A stretch of 64,000 nt of DNA, from positions 62,001 to 126,000 of the forward strand of contig JAJCXR010000032.1 in NCBI GenBank assembly GCA_029263315.1, in the 5' to 3' direction. The notes beneath the pieces were generated by a model. It ran no database searches. It was not told where the DNA came from and saw only the letters and a program-made list of their open reading frames with translations. The position numbers were made by a program, and so were the translations under genes. Every line of letters starts with the position of its first letter. Position 1 is the stretch's first letter. This stretch comes from Acidobacteriota bacterium. GTDB taxonomy: Bacteria > Acidobacteriota > Thermoanaerobaculia > Multivoradales > J023. Of this stretch, positions 25,027 through 34,766 are shown in pieces.

Positions 25027-25704
25027 CTAACATGCACCACGGCGTTTCAGCGAAACCCAGGCCCCGTAGTTGCCGAGGATCAAGTGATCCAACAGGCGAA
25101 CTCCCAAGAGCTCCCCCGCCTTCGACATGCGCTCGGTGAAGTCCAAGTCCTCGGCACTGGGTGCCGGATCGCCACTGGGATGGGTATGGAAAAGAATGAA
25201 CGCCGAGGCGCTGCGCAGCAGCGCCTCCTTGAAAATGGCCCGGGGCTCCACCAAGGCTCGGCTCAAGGTGCCGCGGTAGATCTCGTTGTCATAGATGAGC
25301 TGATTGCGCACATCCAGGAAGAGGGCCCCCATGATCTCTTGATCGAAGGAGCCGTAACGTAGTGTCAAGTAACTGGCCACCGCCGCCGGATGCTCGAGGA
25401 GATCCCGTTCCGCCATGCGCGCCCTGGCCAGCCGGCGTCCAAGCTCCAAAGCCGCCAACAAGGTGGCCAGCTTGGCATCGCCGAGCCCAGGCCGCCTGAG
25501 GGAACGACGTTCGGCGGTCACCAGACCGTTCAGCCCACCCCCTTCACCCAACAGCTCGTCGGCCATCTCCAACGCCGACTGCCCGGCCCGTCCGGTGCGC
25601 AGCAGGACGGCCAGTAACTCCTTGTCGGTGAGCGCCTGCCCCCCGTGCAACAAAATGCGTTCCCGTGGACGGTCGTGCAGTGTCATCTCTTTGATCGATG
25701 CCAT
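25027..25704 (-). CDS. radC: RadC-family JAB-domain protein
   Basis: 225 residues. The first half has the UPF0758 helix-hairpin-helix-like region (LTDKELLAVLLRTG, then RPGLGDAKLATLLAALELG). The JAB/MPN+ metal site lies in the second half: HTHPSGDPAPSAEDLDFT near residue 165, with the preceding Glu in VEPRAIF. RadC proteins were once thought to be repair factors; the biochemical role remains unclear. ATG at 25704 directly follows AAGGAGGATGAC, so the longer frame to 25893 is rejected. It is the first gene of the minus-strand run leading to hslO. Confidence 0.93.
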   Translation of the reverse strand: MASIKEMTLHDRPRERILLHGGQALTDKELLAVLLRTGRAGQSALEMADELLGEGGGLNGLVTAERRSLRRPGLGDAKLATLLAALELGRRLARARMAERDLLEHPAAVASYLTLRYGSFDQEIMGALFLDVRNQLIYDNEIYRGTLSRALVEPRAIFKEALLRSASAFILFHTHPSGDPAPSAEDLDFTERMSKAGELLGVRLLDHLILGNYGAWVSLKRRGAC

Positions 25705-25973
25705 GTCATCCTCCTTGTGAAACCGCGCAACGGGGATCGTCCTCAGGCCATCGACACCGCCGGCCGGACACCATTGCCCCTGTTGTCTTTCTATGACGTG
25801 AAGCAGGGGAGAAATCCGCTGAGAAAATTCGCCGAGCGGGCGGAAAAATGAGCCGACTCCTCGGGCAGCCGCCCCTCCGGTGGCGCTATCCATGGGAACC
25901 TAGAACGTAGCCTTTTGGTCAAAGATCTTGTAGCCTCCGCCGATCCGACAACTCTTGACGCTCGAGCCCTGTG

Positions 25974-26918
25974 ATGCCTGACCCACCTAGCCCACCGTCG
26001 ATCGACACCACGCCACCGACCTCAACCCACCCCGCCTTCCTCGGCGAGCTCGACTCCGTGAGCAGCTACGACGCCGCCCGAGCGGTCGTCTTGCCTCTAC
26101 CCTTCGAGCGCACCACGTCGTACGGAAAAGGAACCGGTGAGGGGCCCGCCGCATTGCTCGAGGCGTCGCAGTACGTCGAGACCTACGACGAAGAGCTGGA
26201 CGCCGAGCCGGCGGATCAAGGCATCTACACGCTGCCCGCTTTCGAGCCCACCAGCCACGACATGGCAGCCGCTTTGGACGAGATCGAAGCCCAGGCCAGG
26301 GTTCACATGGGGGCCGGTAAGTTTGTGCTCTCGATCGGCGGTGAGCACAGCCTCACCGCCGCTACCGTAGGCGCTGCCCGGCAATGCTTCGGCGAGATCG
26401 GCGTCCTGCAATTCGACGCCCACGCCGATCTGCGGGATACCTACGAAGGGACCCCACACAGCCATGCCTGCGTCATGCGGCGCGTTGTCGACCTCGGCCT
26501 GCCCACCGCCGCCGTCGGTATCCGTGCCCTGTCGTCCCCCGAAGCGAAGCTCATGCGGCAATCCAACCTGCCGGTCATCTGGGGTTATCAGCTGGAGACG
26601 GCGGAAGACCGCTTCGATGCCTTGCTCGATGCCTTGCCGCGCCAGATCTACTTGACCTTCGACATCGACTTCTTCGACCCCTCCCTGGTCCCCAGCACCG
26701 GTACGCCGGAGCCCGGGGGTGGATTCTGGCAACCCAGCCTGCGCCTGCTGCGTCGGCTCTTCGACCGCAAAACCGTGGTGGCCATGGACATCGTCGAGCT
26801 GGCTCCCCGTGCAGGCCAACCGAGCAGCGACTTCCTGGCCGCCAAATTGGCCTATAAATGCCTCGGATACGCCTTGCTCGGACCATCGACCGCAGATGCT
26901 CGGACCGCTACTCGCTAG
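25974..26918 (+). CDS. speB: Agmatinase/arginase-family ureohydrolase
   Basis: 314 residues. A binuclear manganese enzyme that releases urea, probably from agmatine to give putrescine. Metal ligands are visible: His in IGGEHSLT near 123, the three-ligand DAHADLR near 145, and the two Asp of TFDIDFFDPSLVP near 230, followed by the substrate-loop STGTPEPGG. It has the length of agmatinases and a Pro-rich tail of about 20 residues at the front. The ATG at 25974 is one codon after a GTG that is also possible. It is divergent from radC; the kinase gene follows in 40 bases. Agmatinase is favoured over guanidinobutyrase only by general resemblance. Confidence 0.9.
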   Translation: MPDPPSPPSIDTTPPTSTHPAFLGELDSVSSYDAARAVVLPLPFERTTSYGKGTGEGPAALLEASQYVETYDEELDAEPADQGIYTLPAFEPTSHDMAAALDEIEAQARVHMGAGKFVLSIGGEHSLTAATVGAARQCFGEIGVLQFDAHADLRDTYEGTPHSHACVMRRVVDLGLPTAAVGIRALSSPEAKLMRQSNLPVIWGYQLETAEDRFDALLDALPRQIYLTFDIDFFDPSLVPSTGTPEPGGGFWQPSLRLLRRLFDRKTVVAMDIVELAPRAGQPSSDFLAAKLAYKCLGYALLGPSTADARTATR

Positions 26919-26958
26919 TTGATGCTAGACTCTGGGACCCTTTCCGGATCATCGAAGT

Positions 26959-28632
26959 ATGGACCAAATCGGCAAATATGAGATCCTCGAGAAGATCGGC
27001 ACCGGTGGCTTCGCCATCGTATACAAGGGATACGATCCCTATATCCGCCGCCCGGTCGCTATCAAGGTCTGCTACTCACGCGACGACGAGACCCGCCAAC
27101 GGTTCCAGAGGGAAGCCGAGATCGCCGGTCTGCTCGAGCACCGCAACATCACCACGGTGTTCGACGCCGGCTTGCATGAAGATCAAGTGCCCTACTTGGT
27201 CGAAGAATACCTCTCCGGCGAAGACTTGGCCCATCTCATCCGTCGCCAAGAGCCCGAGAGCCTGGAACGCAAGCTCGATTTCTTGATCCAAGCCGCCAGC
27301 GGCCTCGGATACGCTCACTCGAGGGGCGTCATCCACCGCGATATCAAACCGGGAAATATCCGCGTCCTCGACAACGGCCGCCTGAAGATCATGGACTTCG
27401 GCACCGCCAAGCTGGCCAACGTCGAGAGCAACTTGACGCAAACCGGTATGACCCTCGGCACCGTCGCCTACCTGTCGCCGGAGCGCCTGCTCGGCCAAAC
27501 CTCGGGCACCAACTCCGACATCTTTTCCTACGGCGTCTTGGCCTACGAGCTGCTGACCTTTCGTCGACCTTTCTCCGGGCGCAATATCCCCAATCTGATC
27601 GACCAGGTGCTCAACGCCTCTCCCAGCCCACTGCTCGACTGTTGGCCCGAATGTCCACCCGCTTTGGCCGCCATCGTCCACAAATGCTTGCTCAAGGACC
27701 CCAACGAGCGTTACGCCTCCTGCGAAGCGGTCCTGGCGGATCTACAGGCGGTGCAGGCCGAGGTCTTCCCGCAGCTGTCCCAAACGCAGGACTCCAGCAC
27801 GGTGATTCCGCAGATCAGCGTCCAGCTGACCGGCCTGTTGGAACGGGCGAGACAACACTACGAACGGGGGAAATACGATCGTTCCGAGCTGTTGATCGAT
27901 GAGGTCCTGGAGATGGACCCCCACAATGTGGAGGCCAAACAATTGCTCGAGGCTGCCCAGGCGGCCAACTCGAGACTGCAAAGCTCCGGCGCCACGCCTC
28001 CGCCGCCAGCACCCCCCGAAGGTCTGACCCCGAGCGGCGGACTCAATCCTTCCCAGACCAACGTCTTCGAAAGCCCGGAGCAACGGCGCGATCGTAAGAT
28101 CCGAGAAGCGGTGACCTCCATCGCTTCTTACGTCGATGCCGACGAGCTACAGAAAGCCGCCGACGCCTTGCGTTTCGCCACCGACTTCTTTGGCCCTTTC
28201 CCGCAAAGTGACCTGCTGCGCCGTCGCCTGGTCAACCAGCTGCAACAGCACTTGGTGAGCCTCAAGGGAGCCGCATTACGACAGGCCAGGAGCATCGTCC
28301 AGAACATGGACCGCCTTCGGCACAAAAATCTGCTCCCCGTCGAGCTGGCGGTGCGCTTCAAGTCTTGGGTCGACGACCTCGATCCGGACGATCTGGCGGC
28401 CGGCCATATTTTGGCGGCGATCGAGCATGAGGCCCGCCACCAGGAGCGGACCCGAAAGTCCGAGATCAGCGATAGCAAGAAACAGGAGGCGGTGGCCAGC
28501 ATCGAGAGGTTGTTGGCGGAGGGCAATCCCGACATGGCGGAGAAGGCCTTGCATTTTGCGATCCGCCTCTTCGGCGAGTTCGATAGCGCCAAGTCCCTGC
28601 GTCAGCGCATTGCAGACGCCCGTGGACAATAA
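26959..28632 (+). CDS. Cytoplasmic Ser/Thr kinase with helical repeat tail
   Basis: 557 residues. The kinase domain is about 7-270: glycine loop IGTGGFAIVYKG, HRDIKPGN near 125, MDFGTAKL near 146, and the activation segment TLGTVAYLSPERL. The catalytic residues are intact; the usual Met-Gly before the APE-like Ser-Pro-Glu is normal. A Pro-rich linker (about 355) follows. The C-terminal 200 residues hold two related helical repeats (REAVTSIASYVDADELQKAA and KQEAVASIERLLAEGNPDMA). No membrane helix is seen, unlike the next kinase. An extended -10 TGCTAGACT at 26923 lies 27 bases before the ATG. Confidence 0.9.
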   Translation: MDQIGKYEILEKIGTGGFAIVYKGYDPYIRRPVAIKVCYSRDDETRQRFQREAEIAGLLEHRNITTVFDAGLHEDQVPYLVEEYLSGEDLAHLIRRQEPESLERKLDFLIQAASGLGYAHSRGVIHRDIKPGNIRVLDNGRLKIMDFGTAKLANVESNLTQTGMTLGTVAYLSPERLLGQTSGTNSDIFSYGVLAYELLTFRRPFSGRNIPNLIDQVLNASPSPLLDCWPECPPALAAIVHKCLLKDPNERYASCEAVLADLQAVQAEVFPQLSQTQDSSTVIPQISVQLTGLLERARQHYERGKYDRSELLIDEVLEMDPHNVEAKQLLEAAQAANSRLQSSGATPPPPAPPEGLTPSGGLNPSQTNVFESPEQRRDRKIREAVTSIASYVDADELQKAADALRFATDFFGPFPQSDLLRRRLVNQLQQHLVSLKGAALRQARSIVQNMDRLRHKNLLPVELAVRFKSWVDDLDPDDLAAGHILAAIEHEARHQERTRKSEISDSKKQEAVASIERLLAEGNPDMAEKALHFAIRLFGEFDSAKSLRQRIADARGQ

Positions 28633-28728
28633 ACGCCGATGGACGCCGATGGACAGTGAAACGCCGATGCACGGTGAAACGCCGAAGGACAGTGAAACGC
28701 CGATGCACGGTGAACGCAGGTGAACAGT
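28633..28728 (+). repeat. 18-bp tandem repeat between the two kinase genes
   Basis: Four to five tandem units of GAAACGCCGATGCACGGT (units at 28658-28675, 28676-28693 and 28694-28711, with degenerate ends). It begins at the stop codon of the first kinase. The 18-bp period keeps a reading frame, but no ribosome site supports translation. Confidence 0.85.
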
Positions 28729-28864
28729 GAGCTCTTTGGGCTCCTGCAACGGAGCCCTCGAAGCCGACGGTCGCGGTTTCCCCTCCTCGTCGGCTCGATG
28801 AGCAGGACCCCGCCGCACGTGGTAGGATTTAGCCCTTCCCAACGTTCCTGGGACGGGTAAAACA

Positions 28865-30940
28865 TTGGAAAAGCTCGGTAAGTACACCATCGTCGAGAAA
28901 ATCGGCGTCGGCGGTTTCGGCGAGGTTTATAAGGGCTACGACCCTTTTATCAAGCGCTACATCGCCGTCAAGACCTGCAGCACGAATGACCAGGAGATCC
29001 GTACACGCTTCTTCCAAGAAGCCGAGATCGCTGGCAATCTGCATCACCGGAACGTCACCACGGTGCACGATTTCGGCATCCAGGACGACCTCCCCTACCT
29101 GATCCAGGAATATCTCTCGGGCGAAGATCTGGACCGCAAGATCAAGCGTCGCGACTTTCTTCCCTTCCCCGAGAAGCTCTACTACCTGCTGCAGATTGCC
29201 CGAGGTCTCGGCTACGCCCATTCCCGCGGCATCATCCACCGGGACATCAAACCGGCCAACATCCGAGTCTTGGAGGACGGCACCACCAAGATCATGGATT
29301 TCGGCATCGCCCGTTTGGCCCAGCAGGAGAGCAGCCTCACCCAAACCGGTATGACCTTGGGCACCGCCGCATATCTGGCTCCGGAGCAAATTCGCGGCGA
29401 CGATATCGACCTGCGGACCGACATTTTCTCCTTCGGGGTCATGGCCTATGAGCTGCTGGCCTACGAGCGACCTTTCCCCGGTAAACAGATCTCGACCGTC
29501 CTGTTTTCGATCCTCAATGATGAGCCCAAGCCCCTACAAGAACACTGGCCGGGGGTGCCGGACGATATCTTGGCGTTGACCCATCGCTGTCTCGAGAAAG
29601 ATCCGCAGAAGCGCTTTGCCAACGGCAACGAGCTCTGTCGAGAGCTCGAAAGGATCCAGAAAAAGGGCCGCCCGGGAGCTCCGGTCGACGACGGACCGAC
29701 GGTGTTCATGACGCCGTCCCCCGGACGCAGCGATTCCGCAGCCTCAGGCCCGGGCGGCGCGACGCCACCGCCACCACCGGGGGTGCCCATCTTTGCCAGC
29801 GCCCCGGGCCAGGCGGTGCCCCCTGGGGTGGCTGCCCCCGGGGCCACCGCGACCTCCAGACAAGATGCGGCCGCTGCCGGCGGCATCGAGCAGGCTCCGG
29901 CACAGGGGTCTTCCCGGCCGAGCACCGATAGCCACAGCCTCGATCAATTGGAGCTCACCTCCAACCCGGCGGACAGCGAGCGTGAAGCCACCGCCACCCG
30001 CCACGTGGTCACCGACGCCGCGGCGCCAAGGGACAACCATTCCACCAAGACGGCGGCGATCGTCGTCGTCGCCCTGCTGGCCGGAGTCGCTGGATGGTGG
30101 TTCGGGACCCGTGGCCCCGCCACCGAGGCCGCCCAAGGTGCCGCAGGAACCACCTCGACCATCGACGTAACACCGGCCACCGGCGAGGGCGACGCCGACC
30201 ATGCAACCGATGGCGGGGCTAGCGATGGGGTCGGCAGCAGCGGGGACAGCAGCAAGAGGGACGGCAGCGGTGGGGACGGCGGCAGCGGCGGGGACGGCGG
30301 CAGCGGCGGGGACGGCGGCGGCGGGGACGGCGGCGGCGGGGACGGCGGCGGCGGAGACGACGGCGGCAGCACCTTCGCCCTCGGCAGCGACGGCCAGGCA
30401 GGGGGCGCCGACCCGGTGCCGGATTTGACGCCGCCCCCTCCGGCCCGCGGCAAGCTGGTGCTGCGCCAGGTGCCGTGGACTGACCGCATGGTGGTCGAGC
30501 TGAAGGGCAAACGGTATCCATTGATCAAATCTTGGACCGTCACCCTCGAGGCGGCGACCTACACCGTCGTCTGTCGCCTCGATATGCCAGGTTACACGGT
30601 ACAAGAGAGCTTCAGAGTCCGCTTGGGCGAAGGCGATGAGAAAGAGGTCCAGTGTCCCATCGAACAGCCGGGGGCGCTCAGCGTCTGGGCTCTGCCCGGA
30701 CGTCGGCAGGGGGACGTGGTGCTCGACGGCACGGTGCTCGGGGCCAGCCCGATTCGTCAGCGGCTACTGGCCCCGGGCGACCACGCCATGATCGTCCGCA
30801 CCTCGGTGGACGACGGGGCGGCCATCGAGCAGCAAGTGACCATCCAACCGGGCGTCGAGTCCGTCGTCTCATTCGACCTGGAAAATGGACGCGTTTCCCT
30901 GTCGAACAAGCCGCTGGCCAACAGGGGATCGTCCCCATGA
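28865..30940 (+). CDS. Membrane Ser/Thr kinase with PEGA-like C-terminal domain
   Basis: 691 residues. The kinase domain is about 7-270 with IGVGGFGEVYKG, HRDIKPAN near 125, MDFGIARL and TLGTAAYLAPEQI. It is closely similar to the upstream kinase and probably a duplicate. A Pro/Gly linker is followed by one membrane helix (AAIVVVALLAGVAGWWFG, near 395), a glycine/aspartate repeat stretch (about 460-502), and an external part with two domains of PEGA type (LRQVPWTDRMVVELKGKRYP and LSVWALPGRRQGDVVLDGTV). PEGA domains are thought to bind surface or wall partners. The start is TTG at 28865 with no strong ribosome site. It is coupled to the TPR-PDZ gene by ATGA. Confidence 0.88.
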   Translation: MEKLGKYTIVEKIGVGGFGEVYKGYDPFIKRYIAVKTCSTNDQEIRTRFFQEAEIAGNLHHRNVTTVHDFGIQDDLPYLIQEYLSGEDLDRKIKRRDFLPFPEKLYYLLQIARGLGYAHSRGIIHRDIKPANIRVLEDGTTKIMDFGIARLAQQESSLTQTGMTLGTAAYLAPEQIRGDDIDLRTDIFSFGVMAYELLAYERPFPGKQISTVLFSILNDEPKPLQEHWPGVPDDILALTHRCLEKDPQKRFANGNELCRELERIQKKGRPGAPVDDGPTVFMTPSPGRSDSAASGPGGATPPPPPGVPIFASAPGQAVPPGVAAPGATATSRQDAAAAGGIEQAPAQGSSRPSTDSHSLDQLELTSNPADSEREATATRHVVTDAAAPRDNHSTKTAAIVVVALLAGVAGWWFGTRGPATEAAQGAAGTTSTIDVTPATGEGDADHATDGGASDGVGSSGDSSKRDGSGGDGGSGGDGGSGGDGGGGDGGGGDGGGGDDGGSTFALGSDGQAGGADPVPDLTPPPPARGKLVLRQVPWTDRMVVELKGKRYPLIKSWTVTLEAATYTVVCRLDMPGYTVQESFRVRLGEGDEKEVQCPIEQPGALSVWALPGRRQGDVVLDGTVLGASPIRQRLLAPGDHAMIVRTSVDDGAAIEQQVTIQPGVESVVSFDLENGRVSLSNKPLANRGSSP
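30239..30370 (+). repeat. In-frame GGC/GAC-rich repeat in the kinase gene
   Basis: Imperfect units of 12-18 bp such as GGCGGCAGCGGCGGGGAC, giving a Gly/Asp/Ser-rich spacer between the membrane helix and the PEGA-like region. Confidence 0.8.
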
Positions 30941-32814
30941 GCCCTTTCTGTGGCCACCAAGGATCTTCGGGCCCCGTCTGGGTCGCTCTGCTGCTCCTGT
31001 GCTCGATGCCGATGCCATCCTTGGGCCAGGGTCCGACGACGGCGGTCACTTCGCAGGATCTCGAAGCTTCGGAAGGGTCGGATGTCTCCCAGGGGTCCGA
31101 TGCCTCCCAAGGGTCCGAGGACGAGCTCCTGCAGTTGGAGCGTCTGGCGGAGGACAGCTTTGTTCAGGATGATCTTGAAACCGCCATCGTGCTCTACCGC
31201 CAGCTCCAGGGGCGTTTGCAGGCCCGCTCCGAGAAGGTGCGCATTTTGATGACCATCGCCTGGCTCGAGCATTTGAGACAGCAGAACGATCGGGCCCAGG
31301 AAACGCTGGTCGAAGCCTTCGTCCTCAATCCGGACTACGAATTTCGTCCCGAGCTCTACAGCGAGAGCTTCCGTCAGCTCTTCGTCCGTGGCCAACAGCA
31401 GGCCATCGAGGTCAGGGACCAGCGGGCCGCCGACCGCATCAGCCAAGGTTTCGCTCAATTGCGGGCCGGCGACTACGGCGCCGCACGCCGGGTCCTGCAG
31501 GAAGCCCTCAGGCTGGTCCCCAATCATCCCAAGGGCCTCTACAATCTGGCGTTGGTCGATCTCTACGACCAACGCAGCGAGGAGGCGGTGGCGGGCTTCC
31601 AGAAGCTCCTGGCCCTGGCCGACAGCGGCACCGCCATCGATTCCTCCCTGCGCGCCCTGTCGTTGACCAACCTGGGTTACCTGTTCATTCAACAAGGCAA
31701 CTATGAAGCCGCCCGGAGCGCCCTCGAGCAAGCCGTCGCCCTCGATGCCGGAGATCCCTCCTCGTGGTCCAATCTCGGAGTCGCCCGCCGCCGCCTCGAG
31801 GACCCTACGGCGGCGGCAGAGGCTTTCCAGAGGGCCTACCAACTCGACCCGGACAACGTCGCTACCATCAACCATCTGGCCTTGGCCTACATCGATGCCG
31901 AGGATTGGAGGTCCGCCGTCGCCCTGCTGCGTCAAGCCTCAGGAAAATTTCCCGACAACGCTTCCCTGTGGCTCTATCTCGGTTTGTCCCAACTGGGATT
32001 GAACAATGGTGAGGACGCCGTCCAATCCCTGCAAAAGGCCATCCAGCAAGATCCCGACGACCGCCAGGGCCGAGCCAGCGCCGCCGCCATTCACTTGGCC
32101 CAGCATTACTACGGGGCCAACCAGGTCCGGGCTAGCCTGCAAGCGGCGGATCAGGCCTTGGCATGGCGGCCGGAGCTGGTCAACGGCTGGATCTATCGCG
32201 GCTTGGCCCAACGCGCCCTGGGGGATGCCGCCGGCGCCCTGGAAAGCCTGCAAAAGGCCCGCAGCCTCGATCCATCACGGGCCGAGACGCACAACAACCT
32301 GGGCAGCGTCTATGCCGATCAGGGCCGTATGGACGAAGCGAAGAAGGCCTTCGAGCAAGCCCTGTCCATCGACCCGACCCTGGAGGACGCACGGCAGAAC
32401 CTGAACCGAATCGCCAACGGCACGCGGCCACCGCGCCCTTCCCAGGCCCCCTCCCCGCCGCCGCGCGCTGCCGATCGCCGGGCCGATGATCGCCGGGCCG
32501 GTGATCGCCGGACGGCCGATCGACGGGCCGAGAACCCGGTCGCCAAGGCGCCTCCCCTCGGCTTGCGCTTTGCCGATATCGACTACTCCAGCCTGGGGCT
32601 CAAGGGGGCCATGGTGGAAGCGGTGAACAGCGGCAGCGTCGCCGAGCGCGGTGGCCTGAGATCCGGCGACTTGATCCTCAAAGTCGACGGCCAAGACGTC
32701 TCCAGCGCCGACCAGCTGCGCGACTACGTGGCGACACAAAACCGCGGTAGTCAGCTGACCCTTGATCTGCTGCGGGCCAACGTACCGCAGCGACTGGTGC
32801 TCACCTTGGAATAG
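30937..32814 (+). CDS. Exported TPR protein with C-terminal PDZ domain
   Basis: 625 residues. An N-terminal signal or anchor segment (VWVALLLLCSMPMPSLGQ, about 14-31) leads to an acidic Ser/Gly stretch. About ten tetratricopeptide repeats follow (about 60-505; for example YLFIQQGNYEAARSALEQAV and NLGSVYADQGRMDEAKKAFE). A basic 15-bp-repeat linker (DRRADDRRAGDRR) precedes a PDZ domain at about 540-625 with LRSGDLILKVDGQDV. PDZ domains bind C-terminal peptides. Coupling with the PEGA kinase suggests a sensor/scaffold complex in the periplasm. The ATG at 30937 overlaps the kinase stop. Confidence 0.88.
   Translation: MSPFCGHQGSSGPVWVALLLLCSMPMPSLGQGPTTAVTSQDLEASEGSDVSQGSDASQGSEDELLQLERLAEDSFVQDDLETAIVLYRQLQGRLQARSEKVRILMTIAWLEHLRQQNDRAQETLVEAFVLNPDYEFRPELYSESFRQLFVRGQQQAIEVRDQRAADRISQGFAQLRAGDYGAARRVLQEALRLVPNHPKGLYNLALVDLYDQRSEEAVAGFQKLLALADSGTAIDSSLRALSLTNLGYLFIQQGNYEAARSALEQAVALDAGDPSSWSNLGVARRRLEDPTAAAEAFQRAYQLDPDNVATINHLALAYIDAEDWRSAVALLRQASGKFPDNASLWLYLGLSQLGLNNGEDAVQSLQKAIQQDPDDRQGRASAAAIHLAQHYYGANQVRASLQAADQALAWRPELVNGWIYRGLAQRALGDAAGALESLQKARSLDPSRAETHNNLGSVYADQGRMDEAKKAFEQALSIDPTLEDARQNLNRIANGTRPPRPSQAPSPPPRAADRRADDRRAGDRRTADRRAENPVAKAPPLGLRFADIDYSSLGLKGAMVEAVNSGSVAERGGLRSGDLILKVDGQDVSSADQLRDYVATQNRGSQLTLDLLRANVPQRLVLTLE
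32473..32532 (+). repeat. Four 15-bp units in the TPR-PDZ gene
   Basis: Four 15-bp units beginning GATCGCCGGGCCGAT, in frame, encoding the DRRAD/DRRAG linker just before the PDZ domain. Confidence 0.88.
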
Positions 32815-33047
32815 CACGGGGTCCCCCGACAGGACCAACGATGCCCAGTGGTCACCCTTGGGCTGCCGGCTACCCCAGCGGCGATTGGCCCTGTGACCAG
32901 GGCGTGATATACAACCATCCAATATCGAAAACGCTCCTGGTAACTCAGGCTCACCGACCCCACGGACCAGCCGATCGTCGCTACGGCTCTGATCAGCAGA
33001 GGTAGCCACGAAGGTGGCCAAGAAACCGGCTCTCGACGGAGAAACCC

Positions 33048-34766
33048 ATGCTCGAAACCATTGTCAGTCGGCTCGATTATTTTGTGTGGCAACTGGGTGT
33101 CCCGGTGGGCGATCAGACGATTCCCTTCATCGTCATCGCCCTCCTCGGCACCGGCGTCTTCATGACCCTGCGTCTGGGGTTCATCCAGATCCGGCGGCTG
33201 CCCCACGGCATTGGCGTCACTTCCGGCAAGTACGATGATCCCAACGAGCCAGGCGATGTATCCCATTTTCAAGCCTTGACCACGGCTCTCTCCGCCACCG
33301 TCGGTATCGGTAACATCGCTGGCGTCGCCGCCGCCATCCATTGGGGCGGCCCCGGCGCCCTGTTTTGGATGTGGATCACTGCCTTTCTCGGCATGGCGGT
33401 CAAGTTCTCCGAGGTCACCCTGGCCCAGCACTACCGGCAGATCGAATCCGAAGACAAGGATCCCACCGCTTGGGAAGGCTCGGTGTCCGGCGGCCCCATG
33501 TATTACATCGAGAAGGGCCTGGGTAAGAAATGGAAGCCGGTGGCCTTCTTCTTCGCCTTCGCCTTGATGTGCACTTCGTTTCTCACCGGCAATGCGGTAC
33601 AGGCCAACACCGTCGCCGACACCATGTTCGCCGAGTTCGGCATCGCCACCTGGGTCACCGGCATCGTCACCGCCACCATCGTCGCCTTCGTCATCTTGGG
33701 TGGCATTCGTCGCATCGGCAAGGTCACCGGTATTTTGGCCCCGGTAATGGCCGGCGTTTACGTGATCGGTGCTTTGCTCATCGTGCTCAGCAACTACGAC
33801 CAAGTCATCCCCACGTTCGGTCTGATTTTCCGTGAGGCTTTCAATCCCAGCGCGGGCATCGCCGGCACCGGCGTCGGCGCCTTCCTGGTCACCCTGATGT
33901 GGGGAGTCCGTCGCGGCTTGTTCTCCAACGAGGCGGGCCAAGGCTCGGCTCCCATCGCCCACGCCGCCGCCAAGACCGACGAGCCGGTGTCCGAGGGGGC
34001 CGTCGCCCTGCTCGAGCCGTTCATCGACACCATCATCATCTGCACCATGACCGGTTTGGTGATTCTCACCACCGGCGTTTGGAAAGACACGGTCCCGACG
34101 CTGCTCTCCTTCGGTGGTGACATTTCCTACGTCAGCCTGGACGCCCACGGCGCCAGCATCCCCACCGATGAGCCGGAGCGCATTGAAGTGCAGAATGGCA
34201 TCCAAGCCGTCGGCGGCCCGCAGTTGGCCTGGCATGAAGTGGCCGTCGGCACCATCTACATGGACCCCGATCTGACCCTACCCTTCAGCGGCGAGCTGCT
34301 GCCCGCCGAAGGTCACGCCATGTCTCTCAACGGGCAGAAGATCGAGGCCCTTTGGGGCCCGGCGGTGGAAAGTGGTGCCCCCCTCACCAAGTTGGCCTTC
34401 GAAAAAGGTCTGGGGCAATTCGGCGGCTTCATCGTGCTGTTCAGCGTCCTGCTCTTCGCCATCTCGACGGCCATTTCGTGGAGCTACTACGGCGACCGCT
34501 GCGCCAACTACATGCTCGGCGCCAAGGCCATCCTGCCCTTCAAGATGGTCTTCGTATTGATGCACTTCACCGGTGCGGTGCTCAATCTGGCCACCGTCTG
34601 GGCCTTGGGCGACATCGCCTTGGGTTTTGTCACCTTCCCCAATCTGGTGGCCCTGGTGATGCTCTCCGGCGTCGTGGTCAAGCTCACCAAGAGCTACTTC
34701 GAGCGCAAGCCGTGGATCCAGAACGCCGAGGACCATAAGCGATGGGTGGCCGAGCACAAGAAGTGA
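33048..34766 (+). CDS. agcS: Alanine/glycine:cation symporter (AGCS family)
   Basis: 572-residue sodium-coupled amino-acid carrier of the inner membrane. It has about ten hydrophobic segments with family motifs LSATVGIGNIAGVAAAI near 85 and GLFSNEAGQGSAPIAHAAA near 300. GIGNIAG and NEAGQGS are the classic AGCS signatures. A soluble insertion of about 90 residues (about 345-435) between late segments is longer than usual for the family. GGAGAAACCC precedes the ATG. The leader (32815-33047) carries a small GCCACGAAGGTGGC hairpin but no glycine riboswitch. The 3' end overlaps the dus gene by 25 bases. Confidence 0.93.
   Translation: MLETIVSRLDYFVWQLGVPVGDQTIPFIVIALLGTGVFMTLRLGFIQIRRLPHGIGVTSGKYDDPNEPGDVSHFQALTTALSATVGIGNIAGVAAAIHWGGPGALFWMWITAFLGMAVKFSEVTLAQHYRQIESEDKDPTAWEGSVSGGPMYYIEKGLGKKWKPVAFFFAFALMCTSFLTGNAVQANTVADTMFAEFGIATWVTGIVTATIVAFVILGGIRRIGKVTGILAPVMAGVYVIGALLIVLSNYDQVIPTFGLIFREAFNPSAGIAGTGVGAFLVTLMWGVRRGLFSNEAGQGSAPIAHAAAKTDEPVSEGAVALLEPFIDTIIICTMTGLVILTTGVWKDTVPTLLSFGGDISYVSLDAHGASIPTDEPERIEVQNGIQAVGGPQLAWHEVAVGTIYMDPDLTLPFSGELLPAEGHAMSLNGQKIEALWGPAVESGAPLTKLAFEKGLGQFGGFIVLFSVLLFAISTAISWSYYGDRCANYMLGAKAILPFKMVFVLMHFTGAVLNLATVWALGDIALGFVTFPNLVALVMLSGVVVKLTKSYFERKPWIQNAEDHKRWVAEHKK

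Noticed and set aside
28652..28723. Small protein encoded by the 18-bp repeat
   Set aside because: No start signal or ribosome site; the frame exists only because the period is a multiple of three.
30757..31935. 392-codon minus-strand frame over the TPR-PDZ gene
   Set aside because: Antisense of TPR codons; no ribosome site or domain.
32815..33047. Glycine riboswitch before the alanine/glycine transporter
   Set aside because: The conserved glycine-aptamer cores are not seen; only small hairpins are present.
32751..34235. 494-codon minus-strand frame across the AGCS gene
   Set aside because: Asp/Gly/His-rich low-complexity translation; the plus strand encodes a clear transporter.
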